Below, piece by piece: positions 1 to 10,787 of a stretch of DNA of 64,000 nucleotides. A program made the position numbers and the translations under genes. Numbering within the stretch: the first letter of the stretch is position 1; every line of letters begins with the position of its first letter. Location: assembly GCA_026874595.1 (NCBI GenBank), contig CM049309.1, forward strand, positions 21,672,033-21,736,032. Reading direction: 5' to 3'. The stretch is from Sipunculus nudus. Its lineage: Eukaryota > Annelida > Sipuncula > Golfingiida > Sipunculidae. The notes beneath the pieces were generated by a model. That model saw only the letters and a list, made by a program, of their open reading frames with translations. It was not told the origin of the DNA and searched no databases.

Positions 1-2437
1 CCAAATCCATTTTCATATGGTCTGAACAGCACCAGGATGCATTCGAAGCACTCAAGGAGCGGTTGACTTCAGCCCCGTGTTTAGCGCTGCCTTCAAAGGA
101 AGGATCCTTCGTTTTAGATTGCGACGCCTCCGACTACGCAATAGGGGCTGAACTCTCGCAGTTGCAGAACGGCCAGGAGCGTACCATCTCATATGCCAGC
201 TTTACTCTGACCAAGGAGCAGAGACGCTACTGTACCACCCGCTAGGAACTGCTGGCGGTAATACGGTTTTGTCGACATTACAGGCACTATCTCTTGGGGA
301 GACCTTTTGTGGTAAGGTCCGACCACAATTGTCTGGCTTGGCTTATGCGTTTTCGGAATGTGGAGGGCCAGCTAGCCCGTTGGTTAGAGGAGCTTGCTAA
401 CTATGACTTTAAGATCGTGCACCGGGCAGGCAATAAGCATTGCAACGCGGACGGCCTTTCCAGAATTCCAGCACCGCCATGTGAATGCTGCAGTGCAGGA
501 GCTCGTACCCAAGACCTTCCTTGTAAGGGGTGTCAGCACTGCCAGAGAGCAAGTGAAAAATGGATCCGGTTCACAGAAGATGTAGATGATGTGGTTCCTT
601 TGGCAGTCAGACATGTGAACTCGGGGTTACGGCCGGAGATACAGCTGGTGAAGAGGAACCTGGAGATGCGAGAGAAATTGACGGTTCCTCAGATGCATCT
701 GGATGCCCTACAGCGACTGATTCAGGCAGTGAAGTGTCCGACACAGAATCCATCCCGGACCAGACGCCTAATTGGCTGGAAGCTTACTCTTCTAATCAGC
801 TGATAGAGATGCAGGATGCTGACCTGGACCTAAAGCCCTTTGTATTGTGGTTGGACAATGGAGAGCCTAAGCAGGCAGAACTGCTCCTCACTAGTCCTGC
901 AGTTAAATCTTTGTGGGCGTGTAGGTCCCAATTGCAGATGAGGGGCGGTGTCCTCCATTATATGTGGGAAGGCGATGATGGGGCGCACCCCTTGTTGGTG
1001 GTCCCTGAAGGTTTAAAACAGGAAATCCTTGAACTTTGCCATGGCTGCCCCACGGCTTGGCCCCTAGGAAGAGATGAGACCTGGGCACGCCTCCGTAGGT
1101 CCTTTTTCTGGCACAATATGGTCAGAGACTGTGCACTGCATGTGGCACAGTGTCAAGTCTGCAACCGACATAAACGGCCTGTTAGAACTGCAAGAGCAGG
1201 ATAAATCAACTATCATTCCGGATATCCGATGGAACGTGTGCATCTGGACGTCCTGGGGCCATTTACAACAAGCACACAGGGTAACTCTTACATCTTAATG
1301 ATATGCGACCAATTCTCCAAATGGCTTGAGTGTGCGGCTATTCCTGACCAGACAGCGGAGACCGTGGCCAAACAATTCATCATGCATTTCGTCACCACCT
1401 TCGGTTGTCCGGTTATCGTTCACACCGATCAAGGCCGCAATTTTGAGTCGAACCTGTTCAAAGCGTTCTGTGAGAGGATGGGTATAGCCAAGACTAGGAC
1501 TACGCCCTACCACCCCTCTTCGAATGGCCAGGTTGAACGGCAAAACAGGAATGTGTTGCAGATGGTGCAGTGTATGATCCAAGGCCGAACTCGGGAGTGG
1601 GACGAAGATCTACCACTCGTCGTTATGGCTCTGCACTCGATGGTCAACCGAATGACAGGTTTCTCTGCAAACTAAATTATGCTGGGACGCGAGGTTTATC
1701 TACCCACTGATTTGATACTTGGTATGAATACAAATGAGCCCAGCCATACTCCTGAGAGCTGGGTCCATAACCTCACGAAGCGTATGGAGGCCATTCACCA
1801 TCGTGTGCGGGAGAAGTTGAAAGGTAACCTTGAGCATCAAAAACAACTGTACGACATTCATGTAAGAGAGGATCGTTTTGGGATGGGTGATGTGGTTTAC
1901 CTCCGTGACAGGTCAACAAAGAAGGGGCAAAGCCCGAAGCTTCAACCCATCTGGAAAGAGCCTTATCTAGTAGTTAAGGCAAAGCCTCCATTGTATTTAG
2001 TCAGGACAAAGAAAAAGGAGTCCTACCACCACCACAACAACCTGAAGCGTTGTGCAGACGTCTTTCTTCCCCATTGGCTACGAAAAGCTCGCACTCAGTT
2101 ATTCCATCAGGAAACAGCCGCCTTACTAGATTAGTCTGAATCCATTCCAGAATCCTCTGATGGTGGTCAAGATCCGGCAGAAGGAGGGTCAGCGCCGACC
2201 TCGTCAGGGGAACCTGCAGTAGCTGTTGCAGCCTCAGAGGGCGCCCTTGGTAGTGATCCCGCCGTTTCGGATCCTAGTAGCAGTATAACTAAAGATATTC
2301 GAAAGGGAAGTCCAGAGCCTCTTTCTGAGTGCCAGGATTCAGGGATCTCGCCACTAGACTCACCAGCCCATAGCAACAGGGAGTCGAGGCGTAAGTGCCG
2401 GAAGCCGGCTTATCTTAAGGATTATCTTATGCCATAG
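1..2437 (+). pseudogene. pol: gypsy pol fragment: RT tail, RNase H, integrase (broken)
   Basis: Frame 3 (codons from base 3) opens with the end of the reverse transcriptase (FEALKERLTSAPCL). It continues into RNase H (VLDCDASDYAIGAELSQ, then RSDHNCLAWL, and the end motif HCNADGLSR near 430-470). After a frameshift near 700-735 the reading frame moves to frame 2. The integrase H2C2 finger follows (H..., then CQVCNRHKR, about 1040-1175), then the integrase core with VHLDVLGPF, HTDQGRNFES and PYHPSSNGQVER, which carry the D, D and E catalytic residues. The C-terminal part has a PIWKEPYLV motif, an acidic/Ser-rich tail and a basic end. Breaks: TAG at 243-245, TAA at 1202-1204, TAA at 1673-1675, TAG at 2132-2134, and the frameshift. 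Each stop stays in the local frame, so they look like single-base changes. The natural end is probably the TAG at 2435-2437. Confidence 0.92.
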
Positions 2438-2507
2438 CGTAAGGTGCATGGAGTTAAAGATAAGGCATTGCCACTTATTGTTATTTAGAGTTACATTTTG
2501 TAGAGTG

Positions 2508-3977
2508 ATGGAAGACCCAGAAAGTCTTGGAGAGGACAGATTTGTTCCCAATTATGAGCCCGTTTCTGGGGCTAAATCCGGTGCTACTGGCAGCAGCAGG
2601 AAGTCCAGGCGCCAACACACTTGTCGTATATGTGGGGAAGATAGCAGTTCCCTTGGCCGGCATGTGGCAACTGACCATTTGCCCTGGTGGCACCACCCCT
2701 TCACAGCATGCTGGACGTGCAGAGTACAGGAGTCGTCCAAATGTTTCCTTAGGCTTAGGCATAAAGGGGTTGGATGCAAAAAGTTTGCTGATAGAAATCT
2801 GTTTGAGGACCTGTGGGGATTATGGGTATACCAGTTCATCCAGTTCATTACCCAAAAATTAGGCTTGAGTGAACCCTCTGATCTCAAGGCGTATATCCTT
2901 CAACACCAGTTGCATAACCCTAATCCACATCCGCCAGGGTTTAACGAGGAAGAGCAGGTACTCTTAGCCAAGGTAGCTTCTAAGTACGGATGGTAGGTAC
3001 CCAGTGTGTTCAGTGCTAGGCCCCCTAACTCGGAAATCTGTGTGATTCACTGGGATGTTCTAATGAGGCTTTTAGCCACCCTTCCAGTTGATACTAGGTC
3101 TGCCATCTCAGGGTTCGTCCCCGACTCTAACACTCATGCCCCAGTAGTAGGCATCATAGATTCACACTGCCACCTTGACGTCATGCTTAGCAGGGCAGAT
3201 GCCAGGTCTCTAGCACAGTTCGAAGCCTCAATGGGTTAGCCGGAGCGAGCGGTCTTAGGCATGGTTTCGAACTTTGTGTTCCCTCATTACTGGGATAGTC
3301 ACCTTAGTTTGTCTGGGGACCGACGTATAAAGTGTTCTTTCGGTGTCCACCCTCGCCTCATCAAGTCCAGGGCAGCTCGCCAACAGCAGTTATTGTCGCT
3401 CGAGCACCTTTTAGCCTTACCTTCCTGTGTAGCTTTGGGTGAAGTGGGGCTAGAATTCACTCATACTAGCACTAGGGAACAGCTTTTGCAGACTGGGTTC
3501 CTCAGGGAGGTTCTTAGTCTTCTGCGCCGGGAGGACTTCCAGTCCAAGGTCCTCATTCTCCACTATAGGGATTACGGCTCGGTGGAGGCGGGTAGACAAG
3601 CCTTAGCCATGCTGTTGGATTCTGGGTTGCAAGGACATAAGATCCACCGTCATTGTTTCTCAGGGAATAAAGACGAGTTAGAGACGTGGGTTAGTCGTCT
3701 TCCGAACTGTTACTTGGGGTTCACATCTACAGTACGTAGAAGTCAGGAAACAGAGAAAGCAGTATCGGCAGTGCCTCTTAACCGAATCCTAGTCGAGTCC
3801 GACAGTCCATACCTCGCTGCTTCCCCAGGGCACCTCGGAGAGCTGGTTAAGTATTTGGCCCAGTTGAGAGAGCTGCCAGTAGAAACCTTTGCCACGCACT
3901 GCAACGCTAATGCACAGGAGCTGTACGGAGCCTTTCCGAAGGGTACAGCCGATGTCTGCGATGCAACCCCTCGGTGA
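2508..3977 (+). pseudogene. env-position ORF: C2H2-like finger plus TatD-family nuclease
   Basis: From the ATG at 2508 one reading frame runs 490 codons to the TGA at 3975-3977, broken only by TAG at codons 163 (2994) and 244 (3237). Codons 39-57 hold a C-x2-C-x9-H-x4-H finger (CRICG...GRHVATDH), followed by a Trp/His/Cys-rich stretch. The second half is a TatD metal-dependent hydrolase: DSHCHLD (His220, His222), SFGVHP, LGEVGLEF (Glu312), LILHYRDYG (His352), HRHCFSG (His382) and VESDSPYL (Asp432). These are the family's usual metal ligands in the usual order, and the ending with THCNANAQELYGAF also fits. TatD proteins are Mg-dependent 3'-5' exonucleases or DNases. A role in cDNA processing or host-defence evasion would be speculation. 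It lies ten codons after the end of pol and before the polypurine tract, so it appears to belong to the element rather than being a host gene. Confidence 0.85.
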
Positions 3978-4404
3978 GTCCTCTGAGAGTATTCGTACAG
4001 CTAGTCCCCCTGTCAGTTGTACTTTAGTGGGAATAGCTCTCTTCGTTTAAAGTTCTTTTCATAGTCCACTTGTTATTACCTGTAGGGCAAGGTTTGGTTG
4101 AGACAGTTTACACTTACTAAGTTCAGTAGCTGTACAGTGTACAACGGATGCGTTGCCAATGTCTGCGGGGCAAGCCTCGGTGACCCTTCCGACTTTGTAC
4201 AGCTGATTGTCCCTTAGGGCATCACTAGATAGGTCAAGTTGTTCCAAGCCAGAGTAATTTAGACCTTAGGTCGACAGGGTAATTTTAGTGTTCAGTGTCC
4301 AGTGTACTGTCCAGTTTGATTACTTTGTCCGGTTGTTCAATATCCATAGTCTCGGGATATAGTCGCCTCAGCCCATTCTTTTGGAAGATGGGCTCACCTC
4401 TCAC
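3978..4404 (+). repeat. Non-coding gypsy 3' region with an internal imperfect duplication
   Basis: No ORF is present. A stretch at about 3950-4020 (GATGTCTGCG...CCTCGGTGA...GTACAGCT) recurs imperfectly at about 4150-4210 (AATGTCTGCG...CCTCGGTGA...GTACAGCT), so the 3' end of the TatD ORF has been partly duplicated into the untranslated region. Confidence 0.5.
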
Positions 4405-4417
4405 AAAAAGGGGAGGA
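4405..4417 (+). other. Polypurine tract of the gypsy element
   Basis: A run of A and G (AAAAAGGGGAGGA) sits directly before TGTAGTAGG. This is the usual arrangement of the plus-strand primer and the first bases of the 3' LTR. Confidence 0.75.
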
Positions 4418-4418
4418 A

Positions 4419-4640
4419 TGTAGTAGGAACGGATTAAATGACTTGCCCAAGGATCCGGGACCCGTCATAGGACCCCCCAGTTTTACACCAGAAGATCACC
4501 GAAGAGTGTCGTGTGCATCAGGGCCGAGCTGTAGAGAGCCATCGAGGAGTCCATGTCCGATTGGAGCTGCCTGTTGGCGTGTTTGAGGTCGTACTACGAG
4601 GTGAGACTACCTACATCTACTATAGTATGCTGAAACTGGG
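4419..4640 (+). repeat. 5' part of the gypsy 3' LTR
   Basis: Starts with TG immediately after the polypurine tract. It is GC-richer than the LINE that follows and has no coding frame of its own. The right limit is approximate, because the LINE 5' junction cannot be fixed without a second LTR copy. Confidence 0.55.
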
Positions 4641-7600
4641 AACCCATTCCAAACTCATATGGCAGTTTACAATACATTCTGTTCAAAACCCTTAGATCTC
4701 CTGAACACTTTCACTTTTTCAACATTTAATGTTCGAGGGATAGTACCAAGTGCTTTCTATGTACAGTCTCTATTACATAACTATGACATTGATTTGATGT
4801 GCATTGTGGAACACTGGCTATTTGAGGACAGTTTAAACTTCCTAGACTCTATGTACCCGGATTTTATTATTCATGGTGTTTCCGATTTTTCGCTTAATCC
4901 TTATGATTCTCATCGTAGAGGTAAAGGTGGTTTAGCTTTCGTATGGAAGGGGTCTATAAATTCACAGGTATGTTTACTAGAGGATATTCATGATGATAAA
5001 ATTATTAGTGTTAAAATCGTACATCCGCTGGATGTCCCTGTCGTATATCCCTGGATCAGAAAAGCCTTTTGCAGAATTTATGGAATATATTGACAAACTG
5101 TACAGTTTATGTTATGAATACTCAGCCTATGGGTCTTGCTTCTTCATTGGTGATTTTAAATCTGAAGTAAATGGGCCGAGATATAGGGCGAAACAAACTC
5201 AAAGGAGTGCTGTTCTTCAAACGTTTCTCACTGAATGTGAATGTATATCCTTGAGCGTTCAGTCTGCCACGAACGTTTCTAACTATACATTCGATCCATA
5301 TGACAATGGAACTAGCAGGTCGTTGATTGATCATATAATTGTTCCAAAATGGGATTCAACCCCTCTGAGCTGCACAATTATTGATGATGCAGATAATGTA
5401 TCCGACCATTGATGCTCCTGTTATTGCTCAAATTTCCATTCCATTTACAGCTCGAAACGTTAGCTGCTCACGGTCAGTCTTAAATTGGGACAAGGCATCC
5501 CCGAAACAAATTGAAATGTATAGAACGGATTTGAATATGCGGTTACAATATATTAAGGTACCAGACAAAGAACAGCTGTTAGCAAAATATATTGAGTTGT
5601 ATTATAATAGTTTGTTAGAAGCTGTTTATGAGGCCAGTGTAAACACATTACCCATGAAAGCTTACAGGCGTTACATAAGGCCTGGTTGGCGTGACCGACT
5701 TAAACCCAGGCATGACCTGATGTTACAGGCGCGTCATGACTGGAATAACAAAGGTAGGCCGCGAGGGGATTCGGCCCCGTCCTTTCTCAAATATAAAAAA
5801 GGCAAAGAGGGAATTTAGGAGAGAAATGCGCCATTTTAACTTAGACCAAGAACGGGAAATTTTTGAAAAAATGGAACTGTGTAGTGAATGCGACATGTTT
5901 ACATTTTGGAACTAACCAAAATACGTAAAAAGAAAAGTAGGCATAAAACAAATGTCATGAAATTTCATGATATCTTAGTTAAAAATCCTGAGTCCATTAT
6001 GAGTGAATTGGCAAATTACTTCGAAAAATTGTATACCCAGAATGAAAGTCCAAATTTCGACCAAGACTTCTACAATTGCACAAAAACGGAGCTTGGCGAG
6101 TTGTCCGTCAGGTCGCTGGAAAATTTCACGCCCGTTCTTGACCACCCGATTAAACAATCTGAGATCACTGACGTTATTAGGCTCATAAAGAAAGGGAAAG
6201 CTGCAAGCTTTGATCAGATTAGTGGTGAGCATGTCAGATACGCAAGTGATGTTTTGTCAGACCATTTACTGACCCTGTTTATTCTCATTTTAACGTCAGG
6301 ATCAGTTCCTATTAACATGAAACAAGGTTTGATCATGACACTTATGAAAAATCCACTGAAAAGTCGCTCTAATCCGGATAATTACAACGGAATCAGATTG
6401 CTGCCTTGTATATACAAATTACTAGAGCGTGTAATTCTTATTAGAATTCAAAATTATATAAAGTTTCAACGATTGTCCTTCCCTGATGAGATGCAATTTG
6501 CTTTTAAACAAGGGTCTGGGGCTTTGGATGCTTCCTTCTGTATCAGTGAATGTATAGCACACGCAGTTGAAAGAAACTCAAAAGTATATGCATGCTACCT
6601 CGACAGTACCAAAGCGTTTAACTGCGTATGGCATGCGGGATTGTTTACAAAGCTTTATACATTTGGTATAAAAGGGAGACTCTGGCGTTTGATTGTAAAT
6701 GCTTACACAAAACTGCAAAGCGCGGTATTATACGAAGGGATGATTTCTGACTGGTTTGACATCAATCAGTCTGTCAGACAGGGTGGCGTTCTATCTCCTT
6801 TTCTGTACCTCTTGTACATAAATGATTTGCTAATTTATTTTCGTGAGAACAAGCTGGGTGCTCTTACAGGGTGTATATATACAGGGTGTCCAACCCAAGC
6901 AGATGACAATACACTACTGTCCTTTTCTCCGGGTGAACTGCAAAGAATGATAGACATTGCGATTATGTACTCAAAAAGGTGGCGTTTCAATTTCAATGCC
7001 GATAAAACCAAGAATATAACATTTGGTGAATCTTCCTAGGCCTTTAATATTATGTCCTACAGGCGTCATTGGTCTCAAGGAGATTTGTGAATTAGCCAAT
7101 GTAGATCCCACAAACACCTTGGAATAATGTTTAATGCTTCCTTCAATTCTCTTGAAAGAACACGGGATGTGTGTTGTAAAGGGAAGGGTATATTCCTCTC
7201 ACTTGCAGAAGTTGGGGTAAGACCACATGGATTGAACCCAACCACAAGCCTAAAGCTTTATAAGACGGTTGTGCTCCCTGCTGTCTTATACGGAGCAGAG
7301 ATATGGTGTTCCCTTTCAAGATATGAATTCCTTTTGTTAGAGCGCATGCACCGTTTCTGTGTAAAAATGATGCAGGGGCTGCACACGCGAACGACAACAG
7401 ACATCGCACTCTGTTTACTTGGAGTGCCAAATCTCCAAAGCTTTATAGCCCGGTTAAAACTGTTATTTGTTGGCAGGCTACTCAGAAGCAAAGCTTCAAG
7501 TCTCAGCAGACGCATTTTTAAACAGAGATTTATAAGTTGTAGTATGAAGCCCAGACCGCTTGGGCCGTCTGCAGACAAAGTGGGTTTATTTGTAAAATAT

Positions 7601-8529
7601 AATTTGATGCAATATATTTCTTCTATACTTAACAATATTATACTACCAAATAAACGAGAATGGGAGGTAATAATTTCAGACACAATTGCTCGACACGAAG
7701 AGTCATTGCATAATGAGAAAAATTCAACTTGCGACAAAATTAAATGCTTCCTACTTTGTCATCCACAGCGCTTTCAACACTCCGTGTTCTGGAGTTGTGC
7801 TCGTTGTATGCCTTATTGTCTGCGCGCGTGTTGTCTTGCGGTCAAGCTTGTTGCATATTATGACATGATAGAGCAGATATCCATAAATGATCTATGTCAC
7901 TTTTGTGGCACCTTTTACCAGAATGCAATTTACCATGCTGTTCTTCACTGCGATGCGTCCAGTTGTGGACGCAATAAGCTATGGTGTTACATTAATGATG
8001 AACTAAACATTAAAACTTCAGCAGCACTTAACTGTCTTTAAGATATAGACTTTCTGTTTATACTTTTAGATCAGCCAACTGAATTAATCGATGAACATGA
8101 CTATGAAATCTTTCTTACTCACTGTGCCAAATTCTTTAAAGATATACGCTCAGTCCTTGAAGCATTATGGCCACACGAACTAAGTTTCTTAAAAGTGAAA
8201 TACGAATTAATGTCTGGTCCTGAAGCCAAATATCCAAACAAATTAAACCATAGCGACAAGTCTGTCACAATGTCTATAAATGTAGTTTTATTGTATAATA
8301 TACTACACATATGTACTTTATTGTGATTTATCACATTTAACTTCCATATCTTAGCGTAATCACTAAACAATCGTTAGGAACTAATTTTCTCGCTAGTAAT
8401 ATAATTTCTTATAAATTTTTGTGTTTGGTTCTTTGCTTGTTTATAGTTACTGAAGTAGATAGGAATTGTTCATTTTTCAATGTATAACTTTTGTAATGAT
8501 TCGGAGGAAATAAAGATCAATCAATCAAT
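4641..8529 (+). mobile_element. Non-LTR retrotransposon (LINE), apparently inserted in the gypsy LTR
   Basis: The element encodes an AP-type endonuclease, a reverse transcriptase and a C-terminal Cys/His motif. It ends with an AATAAA at 8509-8514 and a short ATCA-type tandem tail at 8515-8529. There is no terminal repeat. Gene order and the tandem-repeat tail place it in the endonuclease-bearing LINEs (CR1/Jockey-like); the clade is not certain. The 5' end is approximate and no convincing target-site duplication was found. Confidence 0.85.
4662..8326 (+). pseudogene. LINE ORF2: endonuclease plus reverse transcriptase (frameshifted)
   Basis: The endonuclease starts with FTFSTFNVRGI near 4705 and includes DLMCIVEHWL (catalytic Glu). 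After a frameshift near 5035-5090 it continues with CFFIGDFKSEVNG, SRSLIDHIIV and a final SDH near 5400. The reverse transcriptase (about 6100-7030) has GKAASFDQISGEHV, NYNGIRLLPCIYKLLERV, CYLDSTKAFNCVWH, SVRQGGVLSPFLYLLYINDL and the catalytic box CPTQADDNTLL. The C-terminal part (7127-8326) includes a LYKTVVLPAVLYGAEIW segment and CHFCG...HAVLHC, a zinc-knuckle-like motif. Breaks include frameshifts near 5035-5090, 5400-5410, about 5795, about 5905 and 7039-7127, and a TAA at 8039-8041 after which the same frame stays open to about 8326. The copy is inactive. Confidence 0.88.
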
Positions 8530-9099
8530 ATATAGCCAAGCCAAAGAAAGTATACGCTCATCGAGCAGCTACAGGTTGCTGCGGTCAAAACCTCAGCCCT
8601 GTGCGCTCCTTAAGTATGTTCTCTGAGCAAACAGACGCAGTGCCACGCCAAGCCAAGCAGGGAGCCGCAAATGCCGCCACCGTCCATCCCGAGCCGGTGA
8701 CCTTTTTAGAAAGCTACAGCATCCACAGCCACAAAGCCAGAAGCAACCCACATTCCCTCCACCGGTCTCAGCAGCGGACACCCAGCCATGCCATTCGAGA
8801 GCCGAACTCGATCTTGTGAACGACATTGTTTCAAGACCCATCGCCATTGTACTTGCAGTTTCGGCCATTTTGACCGTATTAACCGGGTTTACCAGTTATG
8901 CAAGTTTTAGCAATTTTTTTTCGTCATCAGCAAGAGGCATATATGTATGTCTGTATTTTCCTGGTGGCCTGTATAGCCAGTCCAAGAGAGCTCAAGAATG
9001 CAGCCAATTGTCGCTCTTGTTATGCAGAAGCATGCCCTAGGCATTTTGATCTCTTGCCACCAGGTGTCATACAAGGACAATGAATAAAATAATACTGCA
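8530..9099 (+). repeat. Probable 3' part of the interrupted gypsy LTR
   Basis: The stretch just after the LINE tail returns to the higher GC of the gypsy element and carries AATAAA at 9083-9088, close to a CA-ending TACTGCA. This fits the R/U5 end of an LTR split by the LINE. No second LTR is in the window to confirm it, so this is an inference. Confidence 0.4.
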
Positions 9100-10278
9100 C
9101 GCAAAGCGTGTACACATAATGTGTGCACTTTTTCGGATGGTAATCTTACGATGAGGTTTCCAATCAGAGTCGCACAATCACCAGAAGGGCAAAATTTTCG
9201 GTTTTACGGACTTTCCTTGTAATGATCTTATCACATGGAAGAAAATCTCATCGGAGGGGCAAAAACGTACGATAAATCTCATCACATGTCCAGTCTCATC
9301 TGTTCACACACACACACCCACGCAGATATATATATGAACCGAAAATTACAAAAATAAATCATTTAATAGACAGAGTCATCCGTGATGTTATAATGTATTC
9401 GATATTTCAGTGAGGAGGGGGTTTCATCTTTATATATGACACCCCTATACAAAGTATGTCAATTTATAGTAATAAATTGTATAGATATGGAAGATCGAAA
9501 GGCAAGCCTGCTTTAAAAAAATGTACAATCTAAATACCCTTACTCTGATCAAATTTTCAATGACTAGAAACAAAACAGTAGAGGGAATTGATGCTTTTAT
9601 TTAATAGCCAGTATTTTAGATTCAGGGTTTCAACTAATTTATTCAAATTGCCTTTTCTGATATATTCAAAGAGTAACATAAGCACGCTCGGAGTCTGATT
9701 GCTCTCTTCTAGCCAGATTATGTATAATACACATATCCCATGGAATCAAGTCTTTGAAATAAGGGTTTATCGAAATGTCATCATTCGCTTTGGAGGCAGT
9801 TTTGTCAGTTTGTAATAATATAATAATGTAGAAATTTTACTAGGATATCGTATGCAGCACCATCTGTCGTATTTGGAATAAAACTGCTCTTCGAGTAGGA
9901 AATGATGAACGGGTGATATTTGGGATCAAAATAATAATAGCTCAAGGATAATCTCTTTTTTAAATTTTTATTTACATGTATTTACATTTTTACAATTTAC
10001 ATTCCATGAATATACACAAAATTCATTTTCATTTTTTTATTTACAATGGATGCAATAATATGTAAATTATACCTCACGTTATTGTAATATTTCCAAAAAT
10101 AGTGCTCCCTCATTCGACATACCCAAAGAAAACTAAGTTAAAAATGCTATTAATTAAACCGGACAAACGTCCCTGGTTACAGGCATACTAGTATATAATA
10201 CCTCTTTTCCTTTTTTATTGGGTTCATTATAATAAACTCTGCGTTTTTTGTATTTAACCGCCGGCATTATTTGCCTAA
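9100..10278. other. AT-rich intergenic DNA, nothing recognised
   Basis: No ORF with family similarity. Contains a short inverted repeat around 9109-9128 (GTGTACACATAATGTGTGCAC) and a short CA run near 9307-9320. Confidence 0.5.
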
Positions 10279-10422
10279 AGCTGTGTTTCCACTCATATAC
10301 AGTCCGAATATGAATGCTAGTATATTCACGGATACGGGTACGGTAAGGAATACGGATACGGTCATGAATACGGATACGGTCACGAATACGGATACTATGT
10401 ATATGTTTCCATGGAAAGGCGT
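10279..10422. mobile_element. Degenerate inverted-repeat element with an 18-bp tandem core
   Basis: The left end AGCTGTGTTTCCACT follows TAA and matches the ends of the elements at 33107 and 40226. The right side has TTTCCATGGAAA, which only partly mirrors it. The centre (about 10338-10400) is three to four copies of GAATACGGATACGGTCAY. The right border is uncertain. Confidence 0.4.
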
Positions 10423-10764
10423 AGTTTCCCATTATGTATATCTGGGTGTACCACCGTTGAAATTAGCAATTAAGTTGAAATAAGTGTTAATTCAAGTTAT
10501 ATTAGGATATTATTGTTTTCAAATTTTGTAATATATACGCAACAGTACAGGATGACTGTTACGCACCTCCTTGCTCTCGGCCTTGATTTGCCAGATACAT
10601 ATGTATGGATATCTAGTCATATGGGTTCTTAAATCGCCGTTTACTGTGCCCTAGTCCATCTGTGTACGTACAAGTAGAAACAATCGGTCTGTTTTATCAT
10701 TTTTTAGTATCTGTGTCTGGACGAGTGAAAACATGGCTTAACAACTACTCCCACAACTAACCGT
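10423..10764. other. Intergenic spacer downstream of the transporter gene
   Basis: AT-rich with no supported gene. It contains the GT-rich stretch (minus strand) just downstream of the transporter's likely poly(A) signal. Confidence 0.4.
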
Positions 10765-10781
10765 CAAGAAGAAGCCCCTTA

Positions 10782-10787
10782 TTTATT
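10782..10787 (-). terminator. Probable poly(A) signal of the glutamate transporter gene
   Basis: AATAAA on the minus strand, about 630 bp past the stop codon. A GU-rich stretch on the minus strand (GGTTAGTTGTGGGAGTAG) begins about 20 bases beyond it, as expected for a cleavage site. Another AATAAA at 11010-11015 lacks a clear GU-rich follower, so it is the weaker candidate. Confidence 0.45.

Larger units (their letters stand above)
1..4418 (+). mobile_element. Ty3/gypsy LTR retrotransposon, 5'-truncated by window edge, decayed
   Basis: The order of parts is reverse transcriptase tail, RNase H, integrase H2C2 finger, integrase DDE core, pol C-terminus, a second ORF with a TatD nuclease domain, a polypurine tract, then a TG-starting LTR at 4419. 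This is the gypsy order (RNase H before integrase), with the extra ORF where env would be. The segment is visibly richer in GC than the flanking DNA. At least four in-frame stops and one frameshift in pol, plus two stops in the second ORF, show the copy is dead but not old. Gag, protease, the reverse transcriptase core and the 5' LTR lie outside the window. Confidence 0.93.

Noticed and set aside
4059..4247. 62-codon minus-strand ORF in the gypsy 3' region
   Set aside because: Antisense to the element with no similarity; lies in the duplicated untranslated stretch.
8593..9128. Short ORFs on both strands after the LINE
   Set aside because: They overlap each other and match nothing; the region fits LTR better.
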